From Pedobacter steynii (GTDB lineage Bacteria > Bacteroidota > Bacteroidia > Sphingobacteriales > Sphingobacteriaceae): a DNA stretch of 64,000 nucleotides. Position numbers and translations under genes: made by a program. This document shows, in pieces, positions 35,857 through 45,336 of the stretch. The stretch lies in the NCBI RefSeq assembly GCF_001721645.1, contig NZ_CP017141.1, forward strand, positions 248,001 through 312,000, in the 5' to 3' direction. Each line of letters opens with the position of its first letter. The stretch's first letter is position 1. Under the pieces are notes generated by a model. The model saw nothing but the letters and a program-made list of their open reading frames with translations, did no database searches and was not told where the DNA came from.

Positions 35857-37797
35857 TCACGGCTCCGAAGGTACATTTAACAGACTTATTTGCCCTTCCC
35901 AAACATCTCTATCCCGGTACCTCGCATTACTGCTCACGTATTCCGGAATAATCTCCTGCATTTTCCAAACCGTCTGCCGGTCGTCATTCAACTGACTTAA
36001 AGCCAGCAATTCATTGATTTTTCGCGAAATATATTCATAAGGATAATCGATTACTGTCGATATTTTAATCTTTTCATGGTAGGTAGGGACCACTTTCTCT
36101 GTTTTATTCAACAGCTCTTCATACAATTTCTCTCCCGGCCTAAGTCCAACGAAACGAATTTTAATATCAGTATACGGCAAGAATCCAGCTAATTTTATCA
36201 TATTTATTGCCAGATTCAGAATTTTAACTGGTTTACCCATATCGAAAATAAAAATCTCCCCACCTTTCCCCATAACAGCAGCTTCTAAAACCAATTGTAC
36301 CGCTTCGGGAATCGTCATAAAATACCGCGTTACCTCCGGATCTGTCACCGTAACTGGTCCGCCCATTTCAATTTGAGCCCTAAATCGGGGAACAACTGAC
36401 CCATTTGACCCCAACACATTCCCAAACCGGGTCGTAATAAATTTCGTTTTATGCAGGAGCTCAGACTGCTGATTCTGAAGGGATTGAATATACATTTCTG
36501 CAATTCTTTTCGACGCCCCCATCACATTGGTTGGGTTCACCGCCTTATCGGTAGAAATCATAATGAATTTTTCAACCTGATACTCCAGCGCCAGGTCCGC
36601 AAGGTTTTTTGTTCCCAGAACATTGGTCAGAACTGCTTCAGAGGGATTATGCTCCATCAGTGGTACATGTTTAAGCGCTGCAGCATGAAAAACAATCTCC
36701 GGCAGACAGGTCTCAAACATGTTTTTCAGCCGGCCATAATTCTGAATATTGATGATCATAAACTTACAGGAGCTATCGGGGAAATGATCTTCAATTTCCA
36801 GCTGCATTTCATGTAGCGGGCTCTCCGCCTGATCGCATAAAATCAGCAATTCCGGATGACATTTCAGCACCTGACGAATAATTTCAGAACCTATAGAACC
36901 CGCAGCCCCGGTTACCAGCACTCTTTTGCCACAAAGTCCATCCATAATATTTGCACCATCCATATGAATAGGCTCACGTTGCAACAGGTCCTCTATCTTT
37001 AAATCCGGAAGCTGACTAAGTTTTAATTTCCCCTTTAACCAATGGTTAGATGCAGGAACTGAAATGACCCTGATGCCACATTCCATACATTTTTCTATGG
37101 CCAGCTTTCTTCCCTCCATATCTTTACAGTCCTCCATCACGATCATTTTCTCTACTCCATACTTTTTCTTCAGCATTGGTATAGCCCGGGATCCGTAGAC
37201 CTGCTTTCCTTCCAGGTGCTTATGGATCCGGTCGGGGTTATCGTCTATAAATCCCAGCAACTCAAAATTCTTTTCCGAAGCGGCATCGAGGCCCTGCTTA
37301 ATCAGCAGGGAAGCACGGTCCGCTCCATAAATTAACAGCACTTCTTTCACTACCAGCTGAAGATCTTTAAGGTAGTGAAAAAGCTGTTTTACGCTAATTC
37401 TCAGCGCAACAAGAAGCGAAACAGAGATAAAAAAGTTGATGATCAACGTTGAAATAAACCATTGCGTGTTAAAATTCAATTGTGATTTAAAGAAGGCATA
37501 ACTGATGAGTATAAACAGACTACTGGTTAGCAATACGGCCTTAAACACCCTAAAAATATCTTCAATACTGGAGTACCTGATGATGCCGGTATGAATTTTC
37601 ATCCTTACAAAAACCGGTGCCGAAATCAGGTGGTACAAAATCAGATACGCCAATATATGGTAATCAAATGCCTGTCTATAGTTACCCTTTTCCAGAATAA
37701 TCAGGGCTACTACAAAAGAAACAGCTACAATAAACTGGTCGATTAATAAGATAATCCACCGGGAGTATACCTTTTCGCAAAATAGAATCTTTTTCAT
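35857..37797 (-). CDS. Membrane-bound UDP-sugar 4,6-dehydratase (PglF/WbpM/CapD-like)
   Basis: 646 residues. Four to five transmembrane helices (about 12-135), a CoA-binding-like Rossmann domain (about 150-255), then an extended SDR domain with TGAAGSIGSE at 296-305. The catalytic region ISTDKAVNPTNVMGASK has T416, D417 and K418, with Met426 replacing the usual Tyr of YxxxK, as in PglF/WbpM. These enzymes make UDP-4-keto-6-deoxy sugars, the precursors for DegT aminotransferases such as those in this cluster. It is the last gene of the minus-strand polysaccharide cluster. Confidence 0.9.
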   Translation of the reverse strand: MKKILFCEKVYSRWIILLIDQFIVAVSFVVALIILEKGNYRQAFDYHILAYLILYHLISAPVFVRMKIHTGIIRYSSIEDIFRVFKAVLLTSSLFILISYAFFKSQLNFNTQWFISTLIINFFISVSLLVALRISVKQLFHYLKDLQLVVKEVLLIYGADRASLLIKQGLDAASEKNFELLGFIDDNPDRIHKHLEGKQVYGSRAIPMLKKKYGVEKMIVMEDCKDMEGRKLAIEKCMECGIRVISVPASNHWLKGKLKLSQLPDLKIEDLLQREPIHMDGANIMDGLCGKRVLVTGAAGSIGSEIIRQVLKCHPELLILCDQAESPLHEMQLEIEDHFPDSSCKFMIINIQNYGRLKNMFETCLPEIVFHAAALKHVPLMEHNPSEAVLTNVLGTKNLADLALEYQVEKFIMISTDKAVNPTNVMGASKRIAEMYIQSLQNQQSELLHKTKFITTRFGNVLGSNGSVVPRFRAQIEMGGPVTVTDPEVTRYFMTIPEAVQLVLEAAVMGKGGEIFIFDMGKPVKILNLAINMIKLAGFLPYTDIKIRFVGLRPGEKLYEELLNKTEKVVPTYHEKIKISTVIDYPYEYISRKINELLALSQLNDDRQTVWKMQEIIPEYVSSNARYRDRDVWEGQISLLNVPSEP

Positions 37798-37851
37798 GGA
37801 AATGTATTTGATTTTTAACAGCGATGAAGTTTTACTGAATTTAGGGAATGA

Positions 37852-39393
37852 CTATACCTTATGCGCTTGTAAGCGGTATAGCGGAAAAAAATCGACCTCA
37901 GTATGAGGATCAATTTCCTGCTGAAGCAATAAAGCGTTATAGGTCTCCGGATCGGCTACAAAGCGCCAGGTCTGGTATTCGAATGTCAGACTGGAGAAAT
38001 TGGTCTTCCATAAAAACAAAGAATCCTCTTTAAAACCCAGACCTCCTCCAAGGTTATAATATTTCGCACCCAGTTTACGTCCCATAATGGTGATTTCTTC
38101 TGTCAGCAATTTGGCTGGAGAATCGGCTAGCCAGGCGGTTCTGGTGCCTAACAGATGGGCCTGCATAATCCCGTTTGTATGGACTACCACCGCCCCGCAA
38201 ACGGGATAATCATCTTTATCATAGACAAAGAGCAACCTGGCATCAAACTCATCCGCCCGAAGCAGGGTTTTAAAATAAGGTTCATCAAAATAATAGGTTT
38301 CTGAGGCATCCACCCGAAGCATATTTGAGGTGTATATCGAGACGAAGTTCTTAATGTCTTCATCTGTCCCTCCTTCTTTTACATAGTATCCCTTCTCCCG
38401 GAGTTTTCTGATCTTTCTCAGTACTCCTCCATGATAATTTTGTCGTTGTACTTCAATAGAAAGTCCCAGATCAAAAACCACCACCTTTCCATTGGCAACC
38501 AGTCCTCCAAAAGGCTCCAGGAGTAGGGTCTGATTAAAGAAAGGATTTAACCTGGAAAAGATGGTCACTACTTTCTCTTCCCGGAGGAAATCTAAAAAAG
38601 CATTTTTAAAACGTCCGGTAAAACCAGGGCTTAAATCTTCAAACTCCTGATTTGAGACCGGTCCGCTATAGCCGTAAACCGAACTCATATCGTAGTATTC
38701 AGCATCAGGTATACTCCTTTTGATTAAAGGAATGGCGATAAAATCAGGTCCTTCTTCATAGACAAACATTAAAACCTTTCCCTTACTGTTATCCAGGGAA
38801 TGATAGGTCCAGGAATGGTAAAAGTCATACCTGCAGGCCTTGCTGATCAGCTCCATCCATTTACCCTTTTGCTCAAGGGTAATCGTATATTTAACACCTC
38901 CTGGTCTGGCTTTGTTCTCCTTTCTGTTCAGCTCCATACTGATGAACCGGCCTGAAGTTTCCGTTTCTCTGAAACCCATCTTTTTATAAATGGCAATAGC
39001 TCCGAAATTTTCCTGGTCTACATCCAGCAGGATCTTATTGAGCTGAAGTACATTAAAGCCATAGTCCAGGATCAATGTCGTCGCCTGACTACCTATCCCT
39101 TTTCCCCAGCAGTCGGTTTCCGCAATAAAAATGTGAAACTCTGCTGTTCCCTCTGCAATATGAATCAGCTGAACATTTCCGATGTATCTTTTTGTAGCAG
39201 TCAGGCAAATGGCAAACCTTTTCTCATCTTCCCGCAACAGGACCTCTCTTAACCATTTCGTTTCGATCTCCGGCGTAACCGGATCCGATGGCCTGAAAGG
39301 GGTGAATTTCCATACCTCCGGGTTATTCCGCCATTGGAATGAGGTCATCGCATCAGCAATGACCAGAGGCCTTAAAAAAATGGATTCTTTCAT
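37852..39393 (-). CDS. GNAT acetyltransferase fused to FemAB-like transferase
   Basis: 513 residues. Residues 1-160 are a RimJ/RimL-type GNAT domain (RNNPEVWKF, then GKGIGSQATTLILDYGF and YKKMGF). Residues about 165-510 form a FemAB/peptidoglycan-bridge-type double GNAT fold with YHSWTYHSLD, VYGYSGPVS and FKEDSLFLWK. The second half is clearly similar to the separate protein at 41194-42219. FemAB-like enzymes transfer aminoacyl or acyl groups. Here one chain carries an acetyltransferase and an aminoacyl-type transferase, suggesting double decoration of the polymer's sugars. The start overlaps the preceding stop by 4 bases. Confidence 0.8.
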   Translation of the reverse strand: MKESIFLRPLVIADAMTSFQWRNNPEVWKFTPFRPSDPVTPEIETKWLREVLLREDEKRFAICLTATKRYIGNVQLIHIAEGTAEFHIFIAETDCWGKGIGSQATTLILDYGFNVLQLNKILLDVDQENFGAIAIYKKMGFRETETSGRFISMELNRKENKARPGGVKYTITLEQKGKWMELISKACRYDFYHSWTYHSLDNSKGKVLMFVYEEGPDFIAIPLIKRSIPDAEYYDMSSVYGYSGPVSNQEFEDLSPGFTGRFKNAFLDFLREEKVVTIFSRLNPFFNQTLLLEPFGGLVANGKVVVFDLGLSIEVQRQNYHGGVLRKIRKLREKGYYVKEGGTDEDIKNFVSIYTSNMLRVDASETYYFDEPYFKTLLRADEFDARLLFVYDKDDYPVCGAVVVHTNGIMQAHLLGTRTAWLADSPAKLLTEEITIMGRKLGAKYYNLGGGLGFKEDSLFLWKTNFSSLTFEYQTWRFVADPETYNALLLQQEIDPHTEVDFFPLYRLQAHKV

Positions 39394-40340
39394 AACGTAG
39401 TTTTTAATATGTTTAAGATCCGCTTCATATCGGCATGGGTATAACGGTGGTCTATGGGCAAGGCAATGAGGTGGCTTGTTAAGTAATGCTCATACATCAT
39501 TTTGGTAGTCCATTCCAGAACATTCGGCCAGTAAGAAGCGACATATATCTGTTTATCCAGTAATTTATCCCGAAGGTTCGGAGAAGAGCTCAGCAAAGGA
39601 TATATCATCGGGCCATTCACTACTGAAGCATCAAAAGCATAGTCATTATAAGCCTCCAGGAAATCATGGAGATACATGAAATTGGAATTGCGCCGGTATC
39701 GGCAGGTTTTGTAATCGATGCCCGATAATATTTTCTGCGACAATGCAGACATTCTTCTTACCGGATTATTGGACAGCTGGACATTGTTATTTATAAAATC
39801 TTCATATCCCGATTCTATTCCCAGATCAATACTTTTGATCAGGTGTGAAAACCGCTCAAAAGAAACATCTTTTTCCAGCTTCAACCGAATCGGACTATCC
39901 ATCTGAAGATAAGCACCATCCGGAACACCAAAGAATTTCCGACAGGAGTAAAAAGTATCCACACCTTCCTGCGGAGGAGAAAAAAAAGCCTGGGAATTAT
40001 CGATAATCAGGTTTTTAAACTGCGTACTCAACCTGATTACTGTTTCCTGTTTTAAACCAAAATAGTTGGTATACAATAAACATTCAGTAGGGCCGACCTC
40101 AAAGTCCAGTACCGGATCCATATGCTCATCAATGGTATAATACTGAAAGGAAATCCCTAACCTTCTTAAGGGCTCCAGCATTACCTCACAGGTATAGTAT
40201 GGAACATGTACCAATTGATACCGCCTTACCCTTAAGATATATTCAAACGCATTTCTACCCGTATTTAATTTCAACAGGGAAGGATAAAACTCCTCCCCTT
40301 TGGATAGCTGCAGCTCCAAATATCCTCCTATTGATCTCAT
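39390..40340 (-). CDS. DegT/DnrJ-like PLP-fold protein, short
   Basis: 316 residues from ATG 40340. An ATG at 40439 would give 349 residues but would overlap the PhyH gene by 77 bases. The fold follows DegT aminotransferases: YTNYFGL, LIIDNSQAFFS (Asp about 114) and SCRKFFGVPDGAYL with a Lys at about 135 in the PLP-lysine position. The large-domain N-terminus is shortened and the usual SFH/SxxK context is altered, so activity is open. It sits between PhyH and the GNAT-FemAB fusion, with a 4-base overlap to the latter. Confidence 0.7.
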   Translation of the reverse strand: MRSIGGYLELQLSKGEEFYPSLLKLNTGRNAFEYILRVRRYQLVHVPYYTCEVMLEPLRRLGISFQYYTIDEHMDPVLDFEVGPTECLLYTNYFGLKQETVIRLSTQFKNLIIDNSQAFFSPPQEGVDTFYSCRKFFGVPDGAYLQMDSPIRLKLEKDVSFERFSHLIKSIDLGIESGYEDFINNNVQLSNNPVRRMSALSQKILSGIDYKTCRYRRNSNFMYLHDFLEAYNDYAFDASVVNGPMIYPLLSSSPNLRDKLLDKQIYVASYWPNVLEWTTKMMYEHYLTSHLIALPIDHRYTHADMKRILNILKTTL

Positions 40341-40362
40341 TTTATGTAATTTGATTTGTGAA

Positions 40363-41166
40363 TTACTCCTGACCTCTCTGATACATTCTTTTATGAACCG
40401 GTTGATAATATTCCTCAAAATCAGCCGGGACCCTTGCATTATAACCGATCACCTGTCTGAGGTCTTCGCTAAGGCCCTCACCAAAAGCATATCCGAGAAA
40501 TCTTGGATAATCCATCTGCTGTTTCATAAAGGGTTTGGTAAAAGCCATTGTCAGTGCCCTTCTCGGCCCATCGGTATAATTTATGCCCGCAGCATGCCAT
40601 AGGTTCGCATCAAATAAAACGATGCTGCCTTTCTTTGCCAGGGCCCTGTCCGCATGATCATAAAAATAGGCTGTCCCGGGTTTTTCATCATACTGATGTG
40701 ATCCGGAAAGAAAATAGGTTGCCCCGTTTTCCAGGGTAAAATCATCCAGGATCACCATCATCTGCACCATCAGTTTAAAAGAGCCTGTAAATGTTCTGAT
40801 GTCTCTATGAATATTCTGAACATACGCATGGTTATTTTTTAAATTGATCACCGCTCCCAAAGAATTGAGAATATACTGACCTCCCAAAAGACTTCTGATC
40901 TGCGTATCCGCATATTTCTGTTCCAGGAATTTTAAAGAAAACAGGTCTTTTTCTACCAGATGATGAAGGGTGCCATCCATACTTTCCCCAATTCCATTAT
41001 TCAACTGTATTTTTCGCCTGAATTCATAGGCAGGCTGAAGTGATGTATTGATCTCCTCCACAAATTGAGGATCCAGGGCATTTTCATAAATAATCCAACC
41101 ATATTTTTTGATGATTTCATCAAATAAACGGAGATCAGTTACAGCATAATCCAATCTATTTTCCAT
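40363..41166 (-). CDS. Phytanoyl-CoA dioxygenase (PhyH) family protein
   Basis: 267 residues of the Fe(II)/2-oxoglutarate dioxygenase family. The iron triad is read as His120 and Asp122 (NIHRDI) and His191 (LWHAAG), with Arg202/203 for 2-oxoglutarate. Members hydroxylate small molecules or lipids. Inside this cluster it more likely hydroxylates an acyl, amino-acid or sugar substituent, which is inference from context. Confidence 0.85.
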   Translation of the reverse strand: MENRLDYAVTDLRLFDEIIKKYGWIIYENALDPQFVEEINTSLQPAYEFRRKIQLNNGIGESMDGTLHHLVEKDLFSLKFLEQKYADTQIRSLLGGQYILNSLGAVINLKNNHAYVQNIHRDIRTFTGSFKLMVQMMVILDDFTLENGATYFLSGSHQYDEKPGTAYFYDHADRALAKKGSIVLFDANLWHAAGINYTDGPRRALTMAFTKPFMKQQMDYPRFLGYAFGEGLSEDLRQVIGYNARVPADFEEYYQPVHKRMYQRGQE

Positions 41167-41193
41167 TTGTCTCTTATTTTTTGCGTTAAAACT

Positions 41194-42219
41194 CTATTGT
41201 CTGTAAGCAGGAAAGAATACCGATTCAGGATTGATTTCAGGTATCCGTTGAAGTACAAGCGCATCATACGCCTCCTGGTCATTGATATAGCACCAGATCC
41301 GGTCTGCAATCTGCAAATCTGAAAAATGGCGTTTGAACTCGAATAAGGAATCTTCCTTCCCTCCTACACCTCCTCCAAGGTGAAAGATCTTCTTTCCCAG
41401 TCTCCGGCCAATCATACTGATCTCATCGGTCAGCAATTTGCTTGGAGATTCATGCAGGTACTTTTCCGAGGTTGCCGACAAATGGTTTCTGACCACCTTA
41501 TCGGAAATCAGGATTACCGCACCGCAAATCAACTCCGGCCCGTCATAAATCAGGATCAACCGGTTGTTGAACTCCTCCTGGTTCAACAGACCAGTAAAAT
41601 AGGCTTCATCAAAATAATAGCTCTTATTTGCGTTCAGGCGATCCATATTTTTATGGTACATCTCGGTAAACAGGGTAATCTCTTCCGGACTGCAGCTGTC
41701 TTTGATCGTATAGCCTGCTTCACGAAGTTTCTTCACCTGTCTTTTTAACCGTTTATGGTACCTGGAGCGCTGCTCTTCAACAGTCATAGATAAATCCATG
41801 TAAATCGTGCTGCCGTTCGGGGAAACGTTTCCAATATAGGAAAGCAAATATTGCTGGTTCAGAAAGGGATACAACCGTGTAAAAACACAAACACAACGCT
41901 CATCTGTCAGAAACCGGCAAAAGGCTTCTTTAAAATCCTGTAAGGATAATGCCGTAATACTGCTGAAATCACAATCAGACACCGGGCCTGCATAACCATA
42001 TACTGAAGTCAGATCATAGAATGAGGAATTGGCAATGCTTCTTTTAACCACCGGAAAAGCAATAAAAAAACCGGGTTCTTCATAAACAAAAAGAAGGGGC
42101 TCTCCAACCCGGTTCAGCTTATGATAATCCCAGGTATGGTAAATTTCATAATCCCGGGAACGTTTCACATAGGCATCCCACTCCGTCTTTTCCCGGACAA
42201 TAATACTTTGATAGGCCAT
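41194..42219 (-). CDS. FemAB-like (peptidoglycan-bridge-type) transferase
   Basis: 341 residues with the double-GNAT fold of FemAB/LPG synthetase-like proteins: YHTWDYHKLN, VYEEPGFFIAFPVVKRS, SVYGYAGPVS and GGGVGGKEDSLFEFKR. It is a paralogue of the C-terminal half of 37852-39393 with many identical blocks. It is expected to transfer an aminoacyl or acyl group from a charged donor to a sugar or lipid-linked acceptor. Confidence 0.82.
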   Translation of the reverse strand: MAYQSIIVREKTEWDAYVKRSRDYEIYHTWDYHKLNRVGEPLLFVYEEPGFFIAFPVVKRSIANSSFYDLTSVYGYAGPVSDCDFSSITALSLQDFKEAFCRFLTDERCVCVFTRLYPFLNQQYLLSYIGNVSPNGSTIYMDLSMTVEEQRSRYHKRLKRQVKKLREAGYTIKDSCSPEEITLFTEMYHKNMDRLNANKSYYFDEAYFTGLLNQEEFNNRLILIYDGPELICGAVILISDKVVRNHLSATSEKYLHESPSKLLTDEISMIGRRLGKKIFHLGGGVGGKEDSLFEFKRHFSDLQIADRIWCYINDQEAYDALVLQRIPEINPESVFFPAYRQ

Positions 42220-42231
42220 GTTTTTTTTTGT

Positions 42232-43380
42232 TTAATAGACTCCCTCGAGCACTCGGATCATCATTTCATTGACCTTATTGACATCAAATTTTTCCCCCGC
42301 GTATTTTCTTCCATTGACACCAAACCGGATAATATCATCGGTGTGCCTGATGTAATACTCCATTTTTGAAGCCAGTTGGGCCACATCTTTTATCGGAACC
42401 AGGAATCCGTTTGCCTTCCTCAGCAATGGATTAATCGTTTCCCGGCAGCCTACGGAGTTGCAGGTAATCAATGCCCTTCCCATTGCCATCCCCTCCAAAA
42501 GGCACCTGGGCACTCCTTCTCCATAATAGGAAGGCAGCACCACAACAGAGGAAGCACTAATATAAGGCCGCACATCTTCCACCAAGCCCAGGTATTGAAC
42601 TGTACCATCTGAACAGATCTTTGCCCGTAAATCATCACTTATCGCATCAATGTTATCATCGTAAGGTCCGATCAGTTTAAAGCCAACCTCCGGAAATTTC
42701 CCTTTGATCAGTCTTGCCGCCTCATAGTATTCCCTAATCCCTTTTGCATTGATGAGGCGCGCGATCATTAAAAAACTGAGGTGTTGTATATCCGGTGTAG
42801 AATACTCATAACCCGAAAGGTCTACGCCAGAACCATTCACAACTGAAGCTTTATTCTTTTTTGAAATGATATGCTCCCGGATCAGGAGCTCATAATCGTC
42901 CCGGTTCTGGAAGATGATGTGTAATCTTTTACTTGCCCTCAGGCTTAGTTTAAGTAATATCCTGGTGATTCTTTGTACCCATGTTCTCTTGCCAATATCC
43001 AGAAAATTATAACCCAGACCGGTCAGCATCGGGGTAATGCGTTTCACCCCGCAATACCTGGCCACAAAAGAACCATAGATAACTGGCTTAAAGGTATAAG
43101 GGAAGAAGACATCTGGTTTTAGCATCCGGATTACTTTGCGTAAGGCAAAAAGGTATTTCAGATCCGAACCTATGGAAACATTACTGGGGTTGAGCTCATT
43201 CTCATATACCTTTACGCCCATTTCCATCAGCTGGCGACTAATATACGGTTGTGCTATCGCCGGGCTAAACACGATCACTTCGTGTTTTTTCAGCAATGCT
43301 TCTATCAGTTTCCCCCTGAAATCCAGCAATGAGCGCGGAGAATCACAGGAGATCAATATTTTCTTCCTTTCCGTTACCAT
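42232..43380 (-). CDS. Glycosyltransferase family 4
   Basis: 382 residues, GT-B fold. The acceptor-domain start ILISCDSPRSLLDFRGKLI and the donor-domain block GEGVPRCLLEGMAMGRALI with VVLPSYY are typical of GT4 retaining transferases. The second Rossmann half holds the E..xxE motif. It starts the PL1-distal part of the cluster, 125 bases after the pectate lyase stop. Confidence 0.88.
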   Translation of the reverse strand: MVTERKKILISCDSPRSLLDFRGKLIEALLKKHEVIVFSPAIAQPYISRQLMEMGVKVYENELNPSNVSIGSDLKYLFALRKVIRMLKPDVFFPYTFKPVIYGSFVARYCGVKRITPMLTGLGYNFLDIGKRTWVQRITRILLKLSLRASKRLHIIFQNRDDYELLIREHIISKKNKASVVNGSGVDLSGYEYSTPDIQHLSFLMIARLINAKGIREYYEAARLIKGKFPEVGFKLIGPYDDNIDAISDDLRAKICSDGTVQYLGLVEDVRPYISASSVVVLPSYYGEGVPRCLLEGMAMGRALITCNSVGCRETINPLLRKANGFLVPIKDVAQLASKMEYYIRHTDDIIRFGVNGRKYAGEKFDVNKVNEMMIRVLEGVY

Positions 43381-43439
43381 ATTTATTGAGTTTTAGGGGA
43401 CAAAACAGCTTACTGAACCCACAGGAAATAGCGCGTATA

Positions 43440-43483
43440 TTTAAGGGGCAGACCGAACAATAATGCCGGACCTGCCCCTTAAA
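43440..43483 (-). terminator. Long hairpin downstream of pectate lyase
   Basis: TTTAAGGGGCAG and CTGCCCCTTAAA form a perfect 12-bp stem around a 20-base loop. No T run follows on the minus strand, so it may be a stabilising or partial terminator structure between the lyase gene and the GT4 gene. Confidence 0.5.
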
Positions 43484-43505
43484 TATTAAAATCAATGTGG
43501 TTTGG

Positions 43506-44894
43506 TTACCTCAATGTTGCACCTGCCCCGGCGCTTACCACTGCAGGAACATTTGCCGCAGCGATCAATACAGATTTATACTCATAAGCAGGCACCCATG
43601 TTGATGCTGCAGTAGAAATCCTGTTGGCCTTGCTGTTGGCATAAACATTTGTTGCTGCACCGCTCACATAACCAGGTTTGGCATTGTAATCCGTATAAAT
43701 TGGAACGGCCTGGTTTTCAAAATAATTGTTATCAGTCCTTACGGTAGCCCCCATAGTCACCCCAATCCCATAACCACTGCCATTTTGCAGGTAATTATTA
43801 AATACGTGGATATAACCAAATCTGGTACTCGGCTGACGTTCAGAAACATTATAAAAATAATTATTGTTTACGGTAACGCGAAGATGCCCGATATCATCGG
43901 TATTCTCATCCCCAAAACCGATCAGCATTGGAATATGGCTATCGTGTAACCTGTTCCAGGAAAGCGTGACATAATCCGCTCTCTTACCTACATCCAATAA
44001 ACCATCGTAATAATCCCATCCATGATTTCTGTCGGACGACAAATCACAATGGTCAACCCAGATGTGATGCGCCCCTTCTTTAATGATGATGTTAGAATAC
44101 GTCACCACATTCCTGATGGTCATGTTCCTGATAATGACATTGCTGCTGCCATACATCATCAGGCCTACACCTTCCAGACTTGAACCCGGCAGCCCCTGAA
44201 TGGTCTTATTCGATTTCACATTCAGAAATCCCGTACCCGTAATTTTTCCGGATACCAGAATGATTGAAGCCGCATTCGATTCTACCGCAGTTTTTAACGC
44301 AGATAAGCTGGATACCGTAATCGTCTGACCTCCAATACCACCTGTTGTTTTTCCATCCACCGAGGCGAATCCAACCGGTGCAGAACCGGCAACAGGCTGT
44401 TCAGTAACAGGCGGGGTTACGGGAGGGCTAATAGCAGAAGCTGTACTGCCATCAAGACTATAGGTATAGGTCCTTCCATTAGTCCTGGGATTGGTATTAT
44501 CCGAAGCCGAAAAATACAGGCTGCCAGCCCAATGACTAAAACGGCCTTTCCCCAGATTCCTGATGTCAGCATGCATCGCATGCGCAGGGCCTAGTTCTTT
44601 ACCATTTTCAAATAGCCTGAGCGTGGAAGCTTTGGGTGTTCTTTCCGAATCACTTGCCCCGGGGATGTTAATCACTTTGTAAGAAAACCCAGCATCGCTA
44701 AAGGCCTTCGTTGCATCAATCGTTTTTATTCCGGTGATGCTACTCGTGCTCAGGCTTGCGACTTCGGTTAAATCAGATGAGTTTTCTAAGGTTGCCACAT
44801 CCGAGCCTTTTTTACATTTACTAAAAGTTAATACAACCAGCAGTAGCAGAAGGCTCATGGGCAGTCGATTTGTTAAATTGTTTTTTCTTTCCAT
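43506..44894 (-). CDS. Pectate lyase family 1 (PL1) lipoprotein
   Basis: 462 residues. A lipoprotein-type signal (LTFSKCKKG, Cys27) is followed by a linker, a region of about 100 residues I cannot assign (LRLFENGKELGPAHAMHADI...), a Pro-rich spacer and the PL1 beta-helix from about 175. HHIWVDHCDLSS and YDGLLDV are the calcium-binding segments, and the catalytic RxPxxR is RQPSTRFG. It cleaves unsubstituted uronate polymers by beta-elimination. Inside an exopolysaccharide cluster it probably trims or releases the cluster's own uronic-acid polymer. It is flanked by a 442-base gap upstream. Confidence 0.88.
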   Translation of the reverse strand: MERKNNLTNRLPMSLLLLLVVLTFSKCKKGSDVATLENSSDLTEVASLSTSSITGIKTIDATKAFSDAGFSYKVINIPGASDSERTPKASTLRLFENGKELGPAHAMHADIRNLGKGRFSHWAGSLYFSASDNTNPRTNGRTYTYSLDGSTASAISPPVTPPVTEQPVAGSAPVGFASVDGKTTGGIGGQTITVSSLSALKTAVESNAASIILVSGKITGTGFLNVKSNKTIQGLPGSSLEGVGLMMYGSSNVIIRNMTIRNVVTYSNIIIKEGAHHIWVDHCDLSSDRNHGWDYYDGLLDVGKRADYVTLSWNRLHDSHIPMLIGFGDENTDDIGHLRVTVNNNYFYNVSERQPSTRFGYIHVFNNYLQNGSGYGIGVTMGATVRTDNNYFENQAVPIYTDYNAKPGYVSGAATNVYANSKANRISTAASTWVPAYEYKSVLIAAANVPAVVSAGAGATLR

Positions 44895-45336
44895 TTGTAA
44901 TTTTTAAAAGTCTACAATGGTAACGCGAAAAAGCATTACCTCATACGTTTTAAAAATTATAGAAAAGCACTGATTTTCAGTAAAGAAGGCCTAAAATACA
45001 GACTTTTTGAAAAAAGGCAATCTGACCGATTTAATTCCTGTAATCAAACAATTTTCAAATTAAAATCAGAATATTAAACAAGTTAACCAAATGAAAACAA
45101 GGGTTAGCAGAAGAAAAAAAATATTAATATATTTTCTAACCTAAGTTTTAATCTTTATTTAAAAAAAATCAAATTATTTTAATCTGGTATATAAATGTTG
45201 GTCAATTCGTAAGTTTAAACACCAATTTATTGTAATATTTATGTCATAATCAATATTAAAAATTCTTAACAGTCCATTTATTCTGTTAAAAATTTGAAAT
45301 TGTAAATATTTATTTGTATAATTTATCTAGTGTTTT
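44895..45336. other. AT-rich intergenic region
   Basis: 442 bases with a low G+C content and long A/T runs. No open frame, no TAnnTTTG match toward the lyase and no repeat recognised. It splits the polysaccharide cluster in two and is the likely location of a promoter for the lyase unit. Confidence 0.6.
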
